From contig NZ_CAMPGZ010000009.1 in the NCBI RefSeq assembly GCF_946885725.1, positions 1-38,899 on the forward strand: a DNA stretch of 38,899 bases, given 5' to 3'. Below, piece after piece: positions 7,697-16,020 of the stretch. The notes below the pieces were generated by a model. It saw nothing but the letters and a program-made list of their open reading frames with translations, was not told the origin of the DNA and ran no database searches. Numbering within the stretch: the first letter of the stretch is position 1; every line of letters begins with the position of its first letter. A program made the translations under genes and the position numbers. Source of the DNA: an uncultured Nocardioides sp. (GTDB lineage: Bacteria > Actinomycetota > Actinomycetes > Propionibacteriales > Nocardioidaceae).

Positions 7697-8680
7697 GTGG
7701 CCAGCCCTCGCCGCACGGTCGACGTGCACGCGCACGCCGTACCGCCGGCCCTGCTTGACGAGCCGTCCGTCGACCTCGAGCGGTGGGGCGTCCGGCGCGA
7801 GCGGATCCGGCCCGGGCTGCTCGACGTCGCCGACCGGCTGGCCGCCATGGACCGCACCGGCGTGGACGTGCAGCTGGTCTCGCCGTGGATGGACCTGGCC
7901 GCCACGTCGCTGCCGGCCGACCTGCACGACGGTGCCGCCGCGGACTTCGCCCGGCTGTCCAACGACGCGATGGCCGCCCTCGTCGCGCCGCACGGCGACC
8001 GGCTGCTCGCGCTGGCGAACCTGCCGCTGCAGTCGCCCGCGGCGGCCGCCGCCGAGCTCCGCCGGGCGGTCGGGGAGCTCGGCATGGTCGGCGCCGAGAT
8101 CGCCACGCGCCCCGCGGGGCGCGAGCTCGACGACGACGCGTTCGACGCGCTCTGGCACGCCGCCGCCGAGCTGGACGCGATGGTGCTGGTGCACCCGCAC
8201 GCCTCGCTGGCCGGCCGCGACGTCAGCCGGCACTTCCTCGGCAACCTCGTCGGCAACCCGGCCGAGACGACCATCGCGATCGGGCACCTCGTGTTCGGCG
8301 GCGTGGTCGAGCGGTGCCCGGGCGTGCGCTTCTGCTTCGTGCACGGCGGCGGGTTCGCGCCGTACCAGGTCGGCCGCTGGGACCACGCTTTCGAGCACAA
8401 CGCACGAGGCGCCGCCGAGCGGCTGAGGACGAAGCCGAGCGAGCTGCTCGCCGGGATGTGGTTCGACACCGTCGTGCACAGCCCCACCGCCCTCGCGCAC
8501 CTTCTCCATGTGGCAGGGGAGCGGCAGGTCGTGCTCGGCAGCGACCACCCTTTCGAGATGGGCGACCCCGACCCGTGCGGCACGGTGCGGGCGGTCCCCG
8601 GCATCGTCGACGCGACGGTGGACGCCGTGCTGGCCGGCAACGTGCACGCGCTGCTCGGCTCGCACGTGGCACGGCTGTGA
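7697..8680 (+). CDS. Amidohydrolase-2 family protein (ACMSD-like decarboxylase/hydrolase)
   Basis: 327 residues. The GTG at 7697 starts just before the metal-site motif VDVHAHAVPP (residues 8-17). Other family marks are the zinc-region VHPHAS, FVHGGGFAPYQVGRWDHAF and VLGSDHPFEMGDPDP near the C-terminus. This set is characteristic of aminocarboxymuconate-semialdehyde decarboxylase and relatives, which decarboxylate or hydrolyse aromatic and ring-cleavage acids at a single divalent metal. No Shine-Dalgarno is visible, in keeping with leaderless translation. The stop overlaps the GTG of the MFS gene (GTGA). Decarboxylase or hydrolase activity cannot be told apart from sequence. Confidence 0.85.
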   Translation: MASPRRTVDVHAHAVPPALLDEPSVDLERWGVRRERIRPGLLDVADRLAAMDRTGVDVQLVSPWMDLAATSLPADLHDGAAADFARLSNDAMAALVAPHGDRLLALANLPLQSPAAAAAELRRAVGELGMVGAEIATRPAGRELDDDAFDALWHAAAELDAMVLVHPHASLAGRDVSRHFLGNLVGNPAETTIAIGHLVFGGVVERCPGVRFCFVHGGGFAPYQVGRWDHAFEHNARGAAERLRTKPSELLAGMWFDTVVHSPTALAHLLHVAGERQVVLGSDHPFEMGDPDPCGTVRAVPGIVDATVDAVLAGNVHALLGSHVARL

Positions 8681-9864
8681 GGGACGGGCGGCGGGTCCGG
8701 CAGTTCGCGGTCCTATGCGTGCACACGCTGCTGTTCCAGGCGGTGACGTTCCTGCTCCGCCCGACGGCGTCGTACCGCGCCATCGAGCTCGGCGTCGACG
8801 CCGCGTACCTCGGCCTGCTCGCCGCGAGCTTCGCGCTGGTGCCGCTGCTGGTGGCGTTGCCCGCGGGCGACCTCGCCGACCGCTACGGCGAGAACCGGGT
8901 GATGCTTGCCGGGTCTCTGCTGGTCGCGGCGTCCGCCGCCCTCTTCGTGCTGTACGCCGACACGTTCCTCCTGCTGCTGGTCGGCACGGTGGTGCTCGGC
9001 ACCGGCCACCTGCTGTGCGCGGTCGGGCAGCAGTCGATGGTCGCGAACCTGATGCCGCCGGGGCGGTTCGACAGCGCCTTCGGCTACTACACGTTCGCCG
9101 GGTCGGTGGGCCAGGCCGCCGGTCCGGGCCTGCTGACGCTGTTCGGACACGGGGCCGCGCTGCCGCGCACCGGCGACGCGTTCCTCGCCGCTACCGTGCT
9201 CGCGGGCTGCCTCGTGCTGATCACGGCGTTCGCTCGCCGTACACCGCGCCCGCGGGACCGGGTCACCGACCGGGAGCGCCGCGTGACCAGCCTGGTGCGC
9301 ACGCCTGGCCTCACCCGGGCTCTCGTGGTCAGCGCGGTCGTGCTCGCCGCCATGGACATCACGCTGGTGTACCTGCCCGCGCTGGGCACCGAGACCGGCC
9401 TGTCCGTCGGCGTCGTCGGCGCGCTGCTCACCGCGCGAGCCGTCGCGACGATGGTGTCGCGGCTGTTCACCGGTGCGCTCACCGCATGGCTCGGCCGGCG
9501 GCTGCTGCTCGTGGTGTCGATCGGCGTGTCCGGTGCCGCCATGGCGCTGCTCCCGCTGCCCGTCCCGCTCGCGGCGGTGTTCGTCGCCGTCGTGGTGATG
9601 GGCTTCGGGCTCGGTGTCTGCCAGCCTGCCACGCTCGCGTGGCTCGCGGAGATCGCGCCGCCCGGGCTGCGGGGGAGGGTGATGTCGCTGCGCCTGGTCG
9701 GCAACCGGTTCGGCCAGGTCGTGGTTCCCAGCGCCATCGGCCTGGTGGCCGCAGGCCTCGGCGCGGCCGGCGTGCTGTGGGTGACCGCCGGGATCCTGCT
9801 CGCGGCCGGAGCGGCGTCCCGACGGGTCCCGATGGACGGCGGCCGCGGCCAGGCCGCGCCCTAG
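8677..9864 (+). CDS. MFS transporter
   Basis: 395 residues, about 12 hydrophobic segments. The GTG at 8677 overlaps the amidohydrolase stop. The loop between helices 2 and 3 carries the MFS signature as GDLADRYGENRVMLAG (about residues 58-73). The second half has a related loop, RLFTGALTAWLGRR. It lacks sugar-porter motifs and looks like a drug/metabolite-type MFS. Lying between a catabolic amidohydrolase and the LacI regulator, it probably imports the pathway substrate or exports an intermediate. Confidence 0.85.
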   Translation: MRDGRRVRQFAVLCVHTLLFQAVTFLLRPTASYRAIELGVDAAYLGLLAASFALVPLLVALPAGDLADRYGENRVMLAGSLLVAASAALFVLYADTFLLLLVGTVVLGTGHLLCAVGQQSMVANLMPPGRFDSAFGYYTFAGSVGQAAGPGLLTLFGHGAALPRTGDAFLAATVLAGCLVLITAFARRTPRPRDRVTDRERRVTSLVRTPGLTRALVVSAVVLAAMDITLVYLPALGTETGLSVGVVGALLTARAVATMVSRLFTGALTAWLGRRLLLVVSIGVSGAAMALLPLPVPLAAVFVAVVVMGFGLGVCQPATLAWLAEIAPPGLRGRVMSLRLVGNRFGQVVVPSAIGLVAAGLGAAGVLWVTAGILLAAGAASRRVPMDGGRGQAAP

Positions 9865-9895
9865 ACTTCCGACGCACAGAAAGCGAGTGGTGAAC

Positions 9896-10951
9896 ATGGC
9901 GGACACCGACGACGTCGGCACCGCGCCCCGTCGCCGTCCCGCGACCCTGCGCGAGGTCGCCAACGCCGCGCAGCTGGACATCTCCACGGTGTCGCGCGCG
10001 CTGCGCCCGGAGACCCGCGGCCGGGTGCGGCCCGAGACGGTCAAGCGCGTGCTGGCGACCGCCGACGCGCTCGGCTACCGCGCCAACCCGTTCGCTCGCG
10101 GGCTCAAGGACCAGCGCTCGATGACCATCGGCATGCTGGTGCCCGACCTCGGCAACCCGCTGTTCCCGCCGATCGTGCGCGGCATCGAGGACGGCCTGCG
10201 TGAGCGCGGCTACGCGATGATCCTGGCCAACACCGACCAGGACCTCGGCCGCGAGGAGCAGCTGCTCGACGTGTTCATGCAGCGCCGTGTCGACGGGCTC
10301 GTGCTCGCTACCGCGCTGCGTTCCTACCCGCTGCTCGACACCGTGGTGGAGACCCGGGTGCCCGTCGTGCTGGTCAACCGGACGATGGACGAGTCCCGGC
10401 TCTCGATGGTGTCCGGCGACGACCACCAGGGCATCGGGCTCGCGGTCAAGCACCTCGTCGAGCTCGGCCACCGCAGGATCGCGTTCGTCGGTGCGGCGCT
10501 CTCGGCCTCGACGGGCTTCAACCGGCACCAGTACTTCCGCGGCTGGATGCAGTCCCTCGGCGTCCCCGTCGACGACGACCTCGTCGTCTTCGCGCCCTGG
10601 TTCACCAAGGACGACGGGGCGAAGGCGACCGAGGAGCTGCTCGGCCGGGGCAAGGACTTCACCGCGGTCGTGGCGTCCAGCGACATGATCGCGCTGGGCT
10701 GCTACCGGACGTTCCGCAACCACGGGCTGAAGGTGCCCGACGACGTGTCGGTGGTCGGCTACAACGGGTCGCGCTGGTGCGACGAGTTCAACCCGCCGCT
10801 GACCAGCATCCACGTGCCGAAGTACGACATCGGCCGGCAGACCGCCCAGCTGCTGCTCGCGATGCTCGACAACCCGGACGCGCGGCCGGCCAACGTGCTG
10901 CTGCCGACCACGCTCCAGCAGCGCAGCTCCACCGCGCCGCCCCGTCGCTGA
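9896..10951 (+). CDS. LacI-family transcriptional regulator
   Basis: 351 residues from ATG 9896; GTG 9887 and GTG 9890 are in-frame alternatives three and two codons upstream. The N-terminal helix-turn-helix is TLREVANAAQLDISTVSRAL (17-36), followed by the hinge region around RANPFARGLKDQ (63-74). The rest is a sugar-binding-protein-like effector domain opening with TIGMLVPDLGNPLF and containing VVASSDMIALGCYR and DVSVVGYNG. It follows the MFS gene by 31 bp and is probably in the same operon, giving autoregulation through operator 1. Its likely sites are the three related palindromes at 7651, 10999 and 14277. The effector is unknown. Confidence 0.92.
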   Translation: MADTDDVGTAPRRRPATLREVANAAQLDISTVSRALRPETRGRVRPETVKRVLATADALGYRANPFARGLKDQRSMTIGMLVPDLGNPLFPPIVRGIEDGLRERGYAMILANTDQDLGREEQLLDVFMQRRVDGLVLATALRSYPLLDTVVETRVPVVLVNRTMDESRLSMVSGDDHQGIGLAVKHLVELGHRRIAFVGAALSASTGFNRHQYFRGWMQSLGVPVDDDLVVFAPWFTKDDGAKATEELLGRGKDFTAVVASSDMIALGCYRTFRNHGLKVPDDVSVVGYNGSRWCDEFNPPLTSIHVPKYDIGRQTAQLLLAMLDNPDARPANVLLPTTLQQRSSTAPPRR

Positions 10952-10961
10952 TCGGCCTTCC

Positions 10962-10991
10962 TTGACACCTGTGTGAGCGGCTCCGTACCGT
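10962..10991 (+). promoter_or_regulatory. Promoter of the flavoprotein-ferredoxin operon
   Basis: A consensus -35 TTGACA (10962-10967), 18-bp spacer and TACCGT (10986-10991) precede the flavoprotein gene. Transcription would begin near 10998, at the edge of operator 2, leaving a leader of about 70 bases. Confidence 0.6.
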
Positions 10992-10998
10992 CGTGTCT

Positions 10999-11014
10999 TG
11001 CCAAACGTTTGGCA
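10999..11014. promoter_or_regulatory. LacI-family operator 2 (perfect palindrome)
   Basis: TGCCAAACGTTTGGCA is a perfect 16-bp palindrome with central CG. It lies directly downstream of the predicted -10 element and 48 bp after the stop of the LacI gene, where a bound repressor would block initiation or elongation into the flavoprotein gene. Confidence 0.85.
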
Positions 11015-11069
11015 TGCGGGTAGGCCGTGGTCTCACAGGCTCGACCACCCGACGACCCAGGGAGGCCGG

Positions 11070-12809
11070 ATGGGCAGCCTGCAGTGGCCCTCCGACGAGG
11101 TGACCCGGCTGGAGGCCGACGTCCTCGTCGTCGGCGGAGGGGTCGCCGGGTGCCTGGCCGCGATCTCCGCGCGGGACGCCGGCGCCGACGTGCTCATCGC
11201 CGACAAGGCCAAGTTCCTCGAGCGCGCCGGCAGCGTGGCCGGCGGCGTCGACCAGTTCATGACCCCGCTCAACGGCGGCGAGGAGTGGGACACCCCGCAG
11301 CACCTGATGCTGCATGTCCCGAGCCTCACCGACGGGCTCAGCGACCTGGAGGTGGCCGAGCGCGCGGTCACCGAGCTTCCCGAGGTCTTCCGCCGGCTCT
11401 CCGACATCGGCGTCGACTTCACCGACCCGACCACCGGCGAGTACTTCCGCACCCGCGCATTCGGTCTGCCCGGGGAGTACCACCTCAACTTCGACGGCAG
11501 CCGGTTCAAGTTCCAGCTCGGGCGCTACACCCGCGGCCACGGCGCCCGCTTCCTGCCCCGCACGATGATGAGCGACCTGCTCACCGACGAGAGCGGACGC
11601 CGCGTCGTCGGCGCGGTCGGGTTCAGCTGCCGCACCGGCGAGCGGTACGTCGTACGCGCGAAGGCCGTGGTCGTCTGCACCGGCGACATCAACCGGATCT
11701 CGCGCAACGTCTCCGGGCTGCCCTTCGACAGCTGGCACTACCCGTACAACACCGGCGACGGGCACGCGATGGCGTTCCGCACCGGAGCCCGGCTGACCAA
11801 CATGGAGCTCGTCGAGGCGACGCTGACCCCGCTCGGGTTCTCCACGCAGGGCACGAACTCCTACGCCGGCCAGGGCGCGCACTTCCTCAACCGGCACGGC
11901 GAGCGGTTCATGTTCAAGTACGACCCGAGGGGCGAGAAGGCCCGCCGCACCGTGCTCGTCAACGCGGTGATCGAGGAGGTGCTCGCGGGCCACGAGCCGA
12001 TCTACGTCGACATCCGGCACCTGCCCGACGAGGTCAAGGACGACTTCGTCCGCACCCTGGGCGTGGACCGCTACACGCTGCCGGGCTACTTCCGGCAGCG
12101 CGGGATCGACATCCGCCACGAGTTGCTGCCCATCGGGATCTCGGAGATGTCGATCCGCCGCGGCGGCTCCTACTTCCGCGGCAGCGGCCTGGTCGTGAAC
12201 ACCTCCGCGGAGTCCGACGTCGAGGGCCTCTTCGCGGCCGGGGACTGCTCGATGGTCAGCGGCGGCATCTCCGCCGCGGCCGCGATGGGCGCGATCGCCG
12301 GCCGCGGGGCGGTCGACCGGGTCCGCGCCACCGACCGCGAGCTCGGCCTCGACGAGGGCTCGCTGGCCGCCGCGCTCGCCCGGCTGGAGGAGCCGCTCGC
12401 GATGGGCTCCGGCCACCGGTGGCGCGACCTCGAGGACGCCGTACGCCAGATCGTGACGGACTTCGTCGGGATGCGGCGCACCGAGCGGGGCATGCGCGAG
12501 GCGCAGCGCCGGCTGGCCGAGCTCGGCGCCGAGGAGTCATCGCTCGAGGCGACGTCGTTCCACGAGCTGATGCGCACGCTGGAGAGCAAGAACATCCGGC
12601 TCGCCGCTTCGGTGATGACCGAGGCCGCGCTGCACCGCACCGAGAGCCGCGGCGGAGCAGCCCACCGCCGGCTCGACCATCCCGACACCGACGACGAGGT
12701 GTGGCGCAAGTCGATCGCCGTCAGCAGGGCGGCCGAGGGCGGGCTGCGCATCGAGTACCTCACCGAGCAGGACCGGCCGCTGCCCGCGACCTCCGGAGGT
12801 GCGGCATGA
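11070..12809 (+). CDS. FAD-dependent oxidoreductase, AprA/fumarate-reductase-like flavoprotein
   Basis: 579 residues. The start is ATG 11070 with GGGAGG 5-10 bases upstream. Residues 17-50 hold the FAD-binding dinucleotide fold (ADVLVVGGGVAGCLAAISAR) and an acidic/basic end of strand 2 (LIADKAKF). A second FAD-contact segment, GLFAAGDCSMVSGGISAAAAMG, lies about 390-410. The C-terminal helical domain ends with RTESRGGAAHRR and DDEVWRKSIAV, as in the SdhA/FrdA/NadB/AprA superfamily. The gene overlaps a small 2x[4Fe-4S] ferredoxin by 4 bp, an arrangement like APS reductase AprBA. No other sulfate-reduction gene is present, so it is likely a reductase or dehydrogenase of a carbon compound. Confidence 0.88.
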   Translation: MGSLQWPSDEVTRLEADVLVVGGGVAGCLAAISARDAGADVLIADKAKFLERAGSVAGGVDQFMTPLNGGEEWDTPQHLMLHVPSLTDGLSDLEVAERAVTELPEVFRRLSDIGVDFTDPTTGEYFRTRAFGLPGEYHLNFDGSRFKFQLGRYTRGHGARFLPRTMMSDLLTDESGRRVVGAVGFSCRTGERYVVRAKAVVVCTGDINRISRNVSGLPFDSWHYPYNTGDGHAMAFRTGARLTNMELVEATLTPLGFSTQGTNSYAGQGAHFLNRHGERFMFKYDPRGEKARRTVLVNAVIEEVLAGHEPIYVDIRHLPDEVKDDFVRTLGVDRYTLPGYFRQRGIDIRHELLPIGISEMSIRRGGSYFRGSGLVVNTSAESDVEGLFAAGDCSMVSGGISAAAAMGAIAGRGAVDRVRATDRELGLDEGSLAAALARLEEPLAMGSGHRWRDLEDAVRQIVTDFVGMRRTERGMREAQRRLAELGAEESSLEATSFHELMRTLESKNIRLAASVMTEAALHRTESRGGAAHRRLDHPDTDDEVWRKSIAVSRAAEGGLRIEYLTEQDRPLPATSGGAA

Positions 12810-13069
12810 CCGAGCCGCACAACCCGGTCCTGATCGACCCCGAGACCTGCATCCACTGCATGATCTGCGACTACGTCTGCCCCGGCGACGTGATCCACCA
12901 GGAGCCGCGCGCCGACCAGCTGCCGGTCATCGCCTACCCCGACGAGTGCTGGTACTGCGGGCTCTGCGAGCAGGCCTGCCCCTCCGACGCGATCACGATC
13001 GTGTTCCCGCAGGAGATGCTCGCGCCGACGACGCCGGTCCAGGCGCTGCTCGGCCGCGACCCCGACTGA
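12806..13069 (+). CDS. Ferredoxin, 2x[4Fe-4S], partner of the flavoprotein
   Basis: 87 residues. Two classical cluster motifs are seen: Cys 15, 18, 21 and 25 (CIHCMICDYVCP) and Cys 48, 51, 54 and 58 (CWYCGLCEQACP). The spacing between motifs and the PDECWYCGLCEQACP segment resemble the AprB-type electron-transfer subunit. The ATG overlaps the flavoprotein stop (ATGA), so the two are made in equal amounts and probably form one complex, passing electrons to or from FAD. The C-terminal 25 residues extend past the ferredoxin fold and could contact the flavoprotein. Confidence 0.92.
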   Translation: MTEPHNPVLIDPETCIHCMICDYVCPGDVIHQEPRADQLPVIAYPDECWYCGLCEQACPSDAITIVFPQEMLAPTTPVQALLGRDPD

Positions 13070-13086
13070 GAACCGCACCCACGAGG

Positions 13087-14256
13087 TCAGAGCGCGGCCG
13101 CCTCCATCCGCGCGGCCAGCTCGTCGTCCGGGCGTACGACGTACACGCCGCCGTGCACCCGGTCAGTGACGTAGACGTCGAAGTCCTCGCCCACCCACAC
13201 GTCGTTGATCTGCACGGCGTCCTGCCCGGAAGGCACCGGGGGCAGCCAGTGCGCGACCTCGACCGGGTGCTCGGCGTCGGCCACGTCGTAGACCCGCAGG
13301 CCGGCGTTGAAGTAGGTGACGAACACCAGCTCCGCGCTGCGGTAGCTCCCGGGCCGGTTCTCGTGCGTGTTGTGCGGGCCGAACCGCAGCCCGCGCGTCG
13401 CGTAGTCGCCGGGCGGGGGAGGGCAGACCGACACGATCCTCGGGTCGGCCGGGTCGGAGACGTCCACGACCCGCACCAGGTGCTCCTCGGTGGAGGAGTC
13501 GACGACCTCGTCGGTCACCACGAGCAGGTCGCGCCCGGGCAGCGGCAGGCAGGTGTGTGTGTCACCGCCGGGTGACCACTGCAGGTTCGCCAGCCGCGTC
13601 GGCTTCGCGCGGTCGCTGACGTCCAGCACGACCAGGCCGGCGTCGCCGTAGCCGCAGTAGGCCGTGTCGCCATCGACCAGCGCGTGGTGCGCGGCGAACC
13701 GCTTGCCCTCCGGCCAGGTCGGCTCCTCGCCCGCGGCCACGTGCTGCCCCGGCCACCACCACCGACCGGTCGCGCGCGGCGAGCCCGGGTCGGTCATGTC
13801 GACGACGACCCAGATCCGGTCGTTGAACCCCTCGGGCGTCGCGGAGACGTAGGCGTGGTCGCCGCCCATCCAGACGATCCGGTGCACGCCCAGCCCGGTC
13901 GAGGCGAACCAGCCGACCTGCCGCGGCGCGAACGGGTCGGCCAGGTCGTAGACCGCCATCCCCGCGCTCCACGGCTCGCCGCCGCGGAACCGCTCGTGGT
14001 TGACCAGCAGCAGCCCGTCGGCGACCTGGACCTTGTGCGTGTGGCTCCCGTGCGGCGCCATCCACTGCGTCACCAGCCGCAGGTCGGTCGGGTCGGACGC
14101 GTCCAGGATCGACGTCCCCGCCCCGCTCACGCCGAAGTGCCCGACGTACAGCGCGTCGCCGTCCTTCTGGACCTGCATCCCGTCGCCGTACCCGCCGAGG
14201 TCGGAGTGCCCGATCCCGCGCAGCCCGCGCGCCTCGTCGTCCAGCCCTCGGCCCAT
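13087..14256 (-). CDS. LVIVD-type beta-propeller protein
   Basis: 389 residues. The start is ATG 14256, with GGGAGGCGGG just upstream; an ATG at 14304 would overlap the operator and lacks a ribosome site. The sequence is built of repeated blade units of the form (A/G)x(V/A)VYDLADPxxPRxVG, for example MAVYDLADPFAPRQVG, LVVLDVSDRAKPTRLA, VRVVDVSDPADPRIVS and LRVYDVADAEHPVEVA, as in LVIVD-repeat propellers. Several His/Trp-rich loops (GSHTHK, HHALVDG, GPHNTHEN) could form a ligand or metal site. No signal peptide is seen. The gene converges on the ferredoxin gene with a 17-bp gap and lies under operator 3. Enzyme or binding role in the regulon is unknown. Confidence 0.78.
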   Translation of the reverse strand: MGRGLDDEARGLRGIGHSDLGGYGDGMQVQKDGDALYVGHFGVSGAGTSILDASDPTDLRLVTQWMAPHGSHTHKVQVADGLLLVNHERFRGGEPWSAGMAVYDLADPFAPRQVGWFASTGLGVHRIVWMGGDHAYVSATPEGFNDRIWVVVDMTDPGSPRATGRWWWPGQHVAAGEEPTWPEGKRFAAHHALVDGDTAYCGYGDAGLVVLDVSDRAKPTRLANLQWSPGGDTHTCLPLPGRDLLVVTDEVVDSSTEEHLVRVVDVSDPADPRIVSVCPPPPGDYATRGLRFGPHNTHENRPGSYRSAELVFVTYFNAGLRVYDVADAEHPVEVAHWLPPVPSGQDAVQINDVWVGEDFDVYVTDRVHGGVYVVRPDDELAARMEAAAL

Positions 14257-14276
14257 CCCGCCTCCCGCGTCCGCGC

Positions 14277-14292
14277 CTGCAAACGATTGCCC
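14277..14292. promoter_or_regulatory. LacI-family operator 3 (half-conserved)
   Basis: The core GCAAACGATTG is shared exactly with the reverse strand of operator 1. The outer bases are less well conserved than in operators 1 and 2. It lies 21 bp upstream of the start of the LVIVD protein gene, in the gap that it shares with the divergent MFS gene at 14508. Confidence 0.6.
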
Positions 14293-14300
14293 AGCGTAGG

Positions 14301-14362
14301 ACAACGATTCGTCTGCGGTCTACGGGGTGAATCACGGAGGCGGGTCGCAGACGAATCGTTGT
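14301..14362. repeat. Perfect 17-bp inverted repeat with 28-bp spacer
   Basis: The arm ACAACGATTCGTCTGCG (14301-14317) is matched perfectly by CGCAGACGAATCGTTGT (14346-14362). It could be a pair of regulator sites 45 bp apart, a cruciform, or the end repeats of a lost small element. It lies between operator 3 and the MFS gene in a 251-bp intergenic region. Confidence 0.85.
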
Positions 14363-14507
14363 GCTGGGGCGTGACCCAGCGCATAACGAGACTCCGCCAG
14401 GGGTACGCCGGTTTCGCCACTGTGCTGCCGCCCGGCACAGACGACGAGCGGCACCACCTGTCGCCGGCGACGACGCCGCCGACCTTGTCCCGAAGGAGGC
14501 CACGACC

Positions 14508-16007
14508 GTGGCTGCAGGAGTGGAAACAGGAAGGATCACCACCGACATCCCGGCACGGATGGACCGGTTGCCGTGGGCTCGCTGGCACTGGCTGGTCGTG
14601 ATCGGGCTCGGCACGGTGTGGATCCTCGACGGCCTCGAGGTCACCATCGTCGGCTCGATGTCGGAGGCGCTGAAGCCCGAGGACACCGGCCTCGGCCTGA
14701 GCAGCTCCGACGTGGGCTTCGCCGGCGCGATCTACGTCGCGGGCGCGTGCCTCGGAGCGTTGTTCTTCGGACAGCTCACCGACAAGTTCGGCCGGAAGAA
14801 GCTGTTCCTACTGACCCTCGCGGTCTACACCTTCGCCACCGTGATGACGGCGTTCGCGCCGTCGGCCTGGTGGTACTTCGCCGCGCGGTTCCTGACCGGC
14901 GCCGGCATCGGCGGTGAGTACGCCGCCATCAACTCGGCCATCGACGAGCTGATCCCGGCCAAGTACCGCGGCCGCGTCGACGTCGCGATCAACGGCTCGT
15001 TCTGGGTCGGCGCCGCCGGTGGCGCGCTGCTCACCATCCCGCTGCTCGACCCGACGCTGGTCGACCCGGCCTGGGGCTGGCGTCTCGCGTTCGGTCTCGG
15101 CGCGGTCCTCGCCGTCGGCATCCTGCTGGTGCGCCGCAACGTGCCGGAGAGCCCGCGCTGGCTGTTCATCCACGGCCGCGAGGACGAGGGCGAGGCGATC
15201 GTCCGCAGCATCGAGGAGACCGTCGTCCGCGAGACCGGCAAGGAGCTGCCGTCGGTCTCGGAGAGCATCACGATCCGGCAGCGCAAGTCGATCGGCATCG
15301 GGCTGATCGCCAAGACGGTGTTCACGCTCTACCCGAAGCGCACGATCCTGTGCTTCTCCCTGTTCGTGGGCCAGGCGTTCCTCTACAACGCCTTCTTCTT
15401 CACCTACGGCGACACCCTCACGACGTTCCTCGACGTCAAGCAGACCGGCTGGTACCTCGCGATCTTCGCCGCCAGCAACTTCCTCGGGGCGCTGCTGCTG
15501 AGCCCGCTGTTCGACACGCTCGGCCGCGTGAAGATGATCGCGGGCACCTACATCCTGTCCGGCACCCTGCTGGCTGTCGCCGGCTTCATGCTCGGCGGCC
15601 TGACCGCCACGACGCTCACCCTGTTCGGCGCGGTGATCTTCTTCTTCGCCTCGGCCGGAGCGAGCGCGGCGTACCTCACCGCCAGCGAGATCTTCCCCAT
15701 GGAGACGCGAGCGCTGTGCATCGCGTTCTTCTACGCCATCGGTACGGCGGCCGGCGGTATCGCCGGACCCCTGCTGTTCGGCCGGCTCATCGAGAACGCC
15801 TCGGAGTCCAAGGACATCACCGGCATCGCGATCGGCTACTTCATCGGCGCCGTGCTGATGATCGCCGGCGGCATCGTCGAGGCGTTCCTCGGCGTCAAGG
15901 CCGAGGGGCAGTCGCTGGAGAGCATCGCCCAGCCGCTGACCGCCGAGGACGAGCCCGGCACCGACGCCGGTCCGACGAACCCCACGACGGCCACCCAGCC
16001 GGTCTGA
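14508..16007 (+). CDS. MFS transporter, sugar/aromatic-acid porter type
   Basis: 499 residues. The start is GTG 14508, preceded by AAGGAGG (14493-14499) at 8 bases; the frame is open upstream but without a ribosome site. There are about 12 membrane helices and a large central loop (about 200-270). Signature motifs are GQLTDKFGRKKLF (helix 2-3 loop), ESPRWLFIHGRE after helix 6, FLTGAGIGGEYAAINSAIDELIPAKYRGR in helices 4-5, and ASEIFPMETRALCIAFFYAIGTAAGGIAGP late in the protein. This pattern is that of metabolite:H+ symporters close to sugar and aromatic-acid porters. It is followed after 13 bp by a small winged-helix-like gene. It is the second MFS gene of the putative LacI regulon. Confidence 0.88.
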   Translation: MAAGVETGRITTDIPARMDRLPWARWHWLVVIGLGTVWILDGLEVTIVGSMSEALKPEDTGLGLSSSDVGFAGAIYVAGACLGALFFGQLTDKFGRKKLFLLTLAVYTFATVMTAFAPSAWWYFAARFLTGAGIGGEYAAINSAIDELIPAKYRGRVDVAINGSFWVGAAGGALLTIPLLDPTLVDPAWGWRLAFGLGAVLAVGILLVRRNVPESPRWLFIHGREDEGEAIVRSIEETVVRETGKELPSVSESITIRQRKSIGIGLIAKTVFTLYPKRTILCFSLFVGQAFLYNAFFFTYGDTLTTFLDVKQTGWYLAIFAASNFLGALLLSPLFDTLGRVKMIAGTYILSGTLLAVAGFMLGGLTATTLTLFGAVIFFFASAGASAAYLTASEIFPMETRALCIAFFYAIGTAAGGIAGPLLFGRLIENASESKDITGIAIGYFIGAVLMIAGGIVEAFLGVKAEGQSLESIAQPLTAEDEPGTDAGPTNPTTATQPV

Positions 16008-16020
16008 GAGGAGACCTGCC

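Noticed and set aside
12806..13575. Plus-strand frame of 258 codons starting at 12799, running past the ferredoxin
   Set aside because: The ferredoxin frame at 12806 has both cysteine clusters; the other frame is a shadow that runs antisense into the LVIVD gene.
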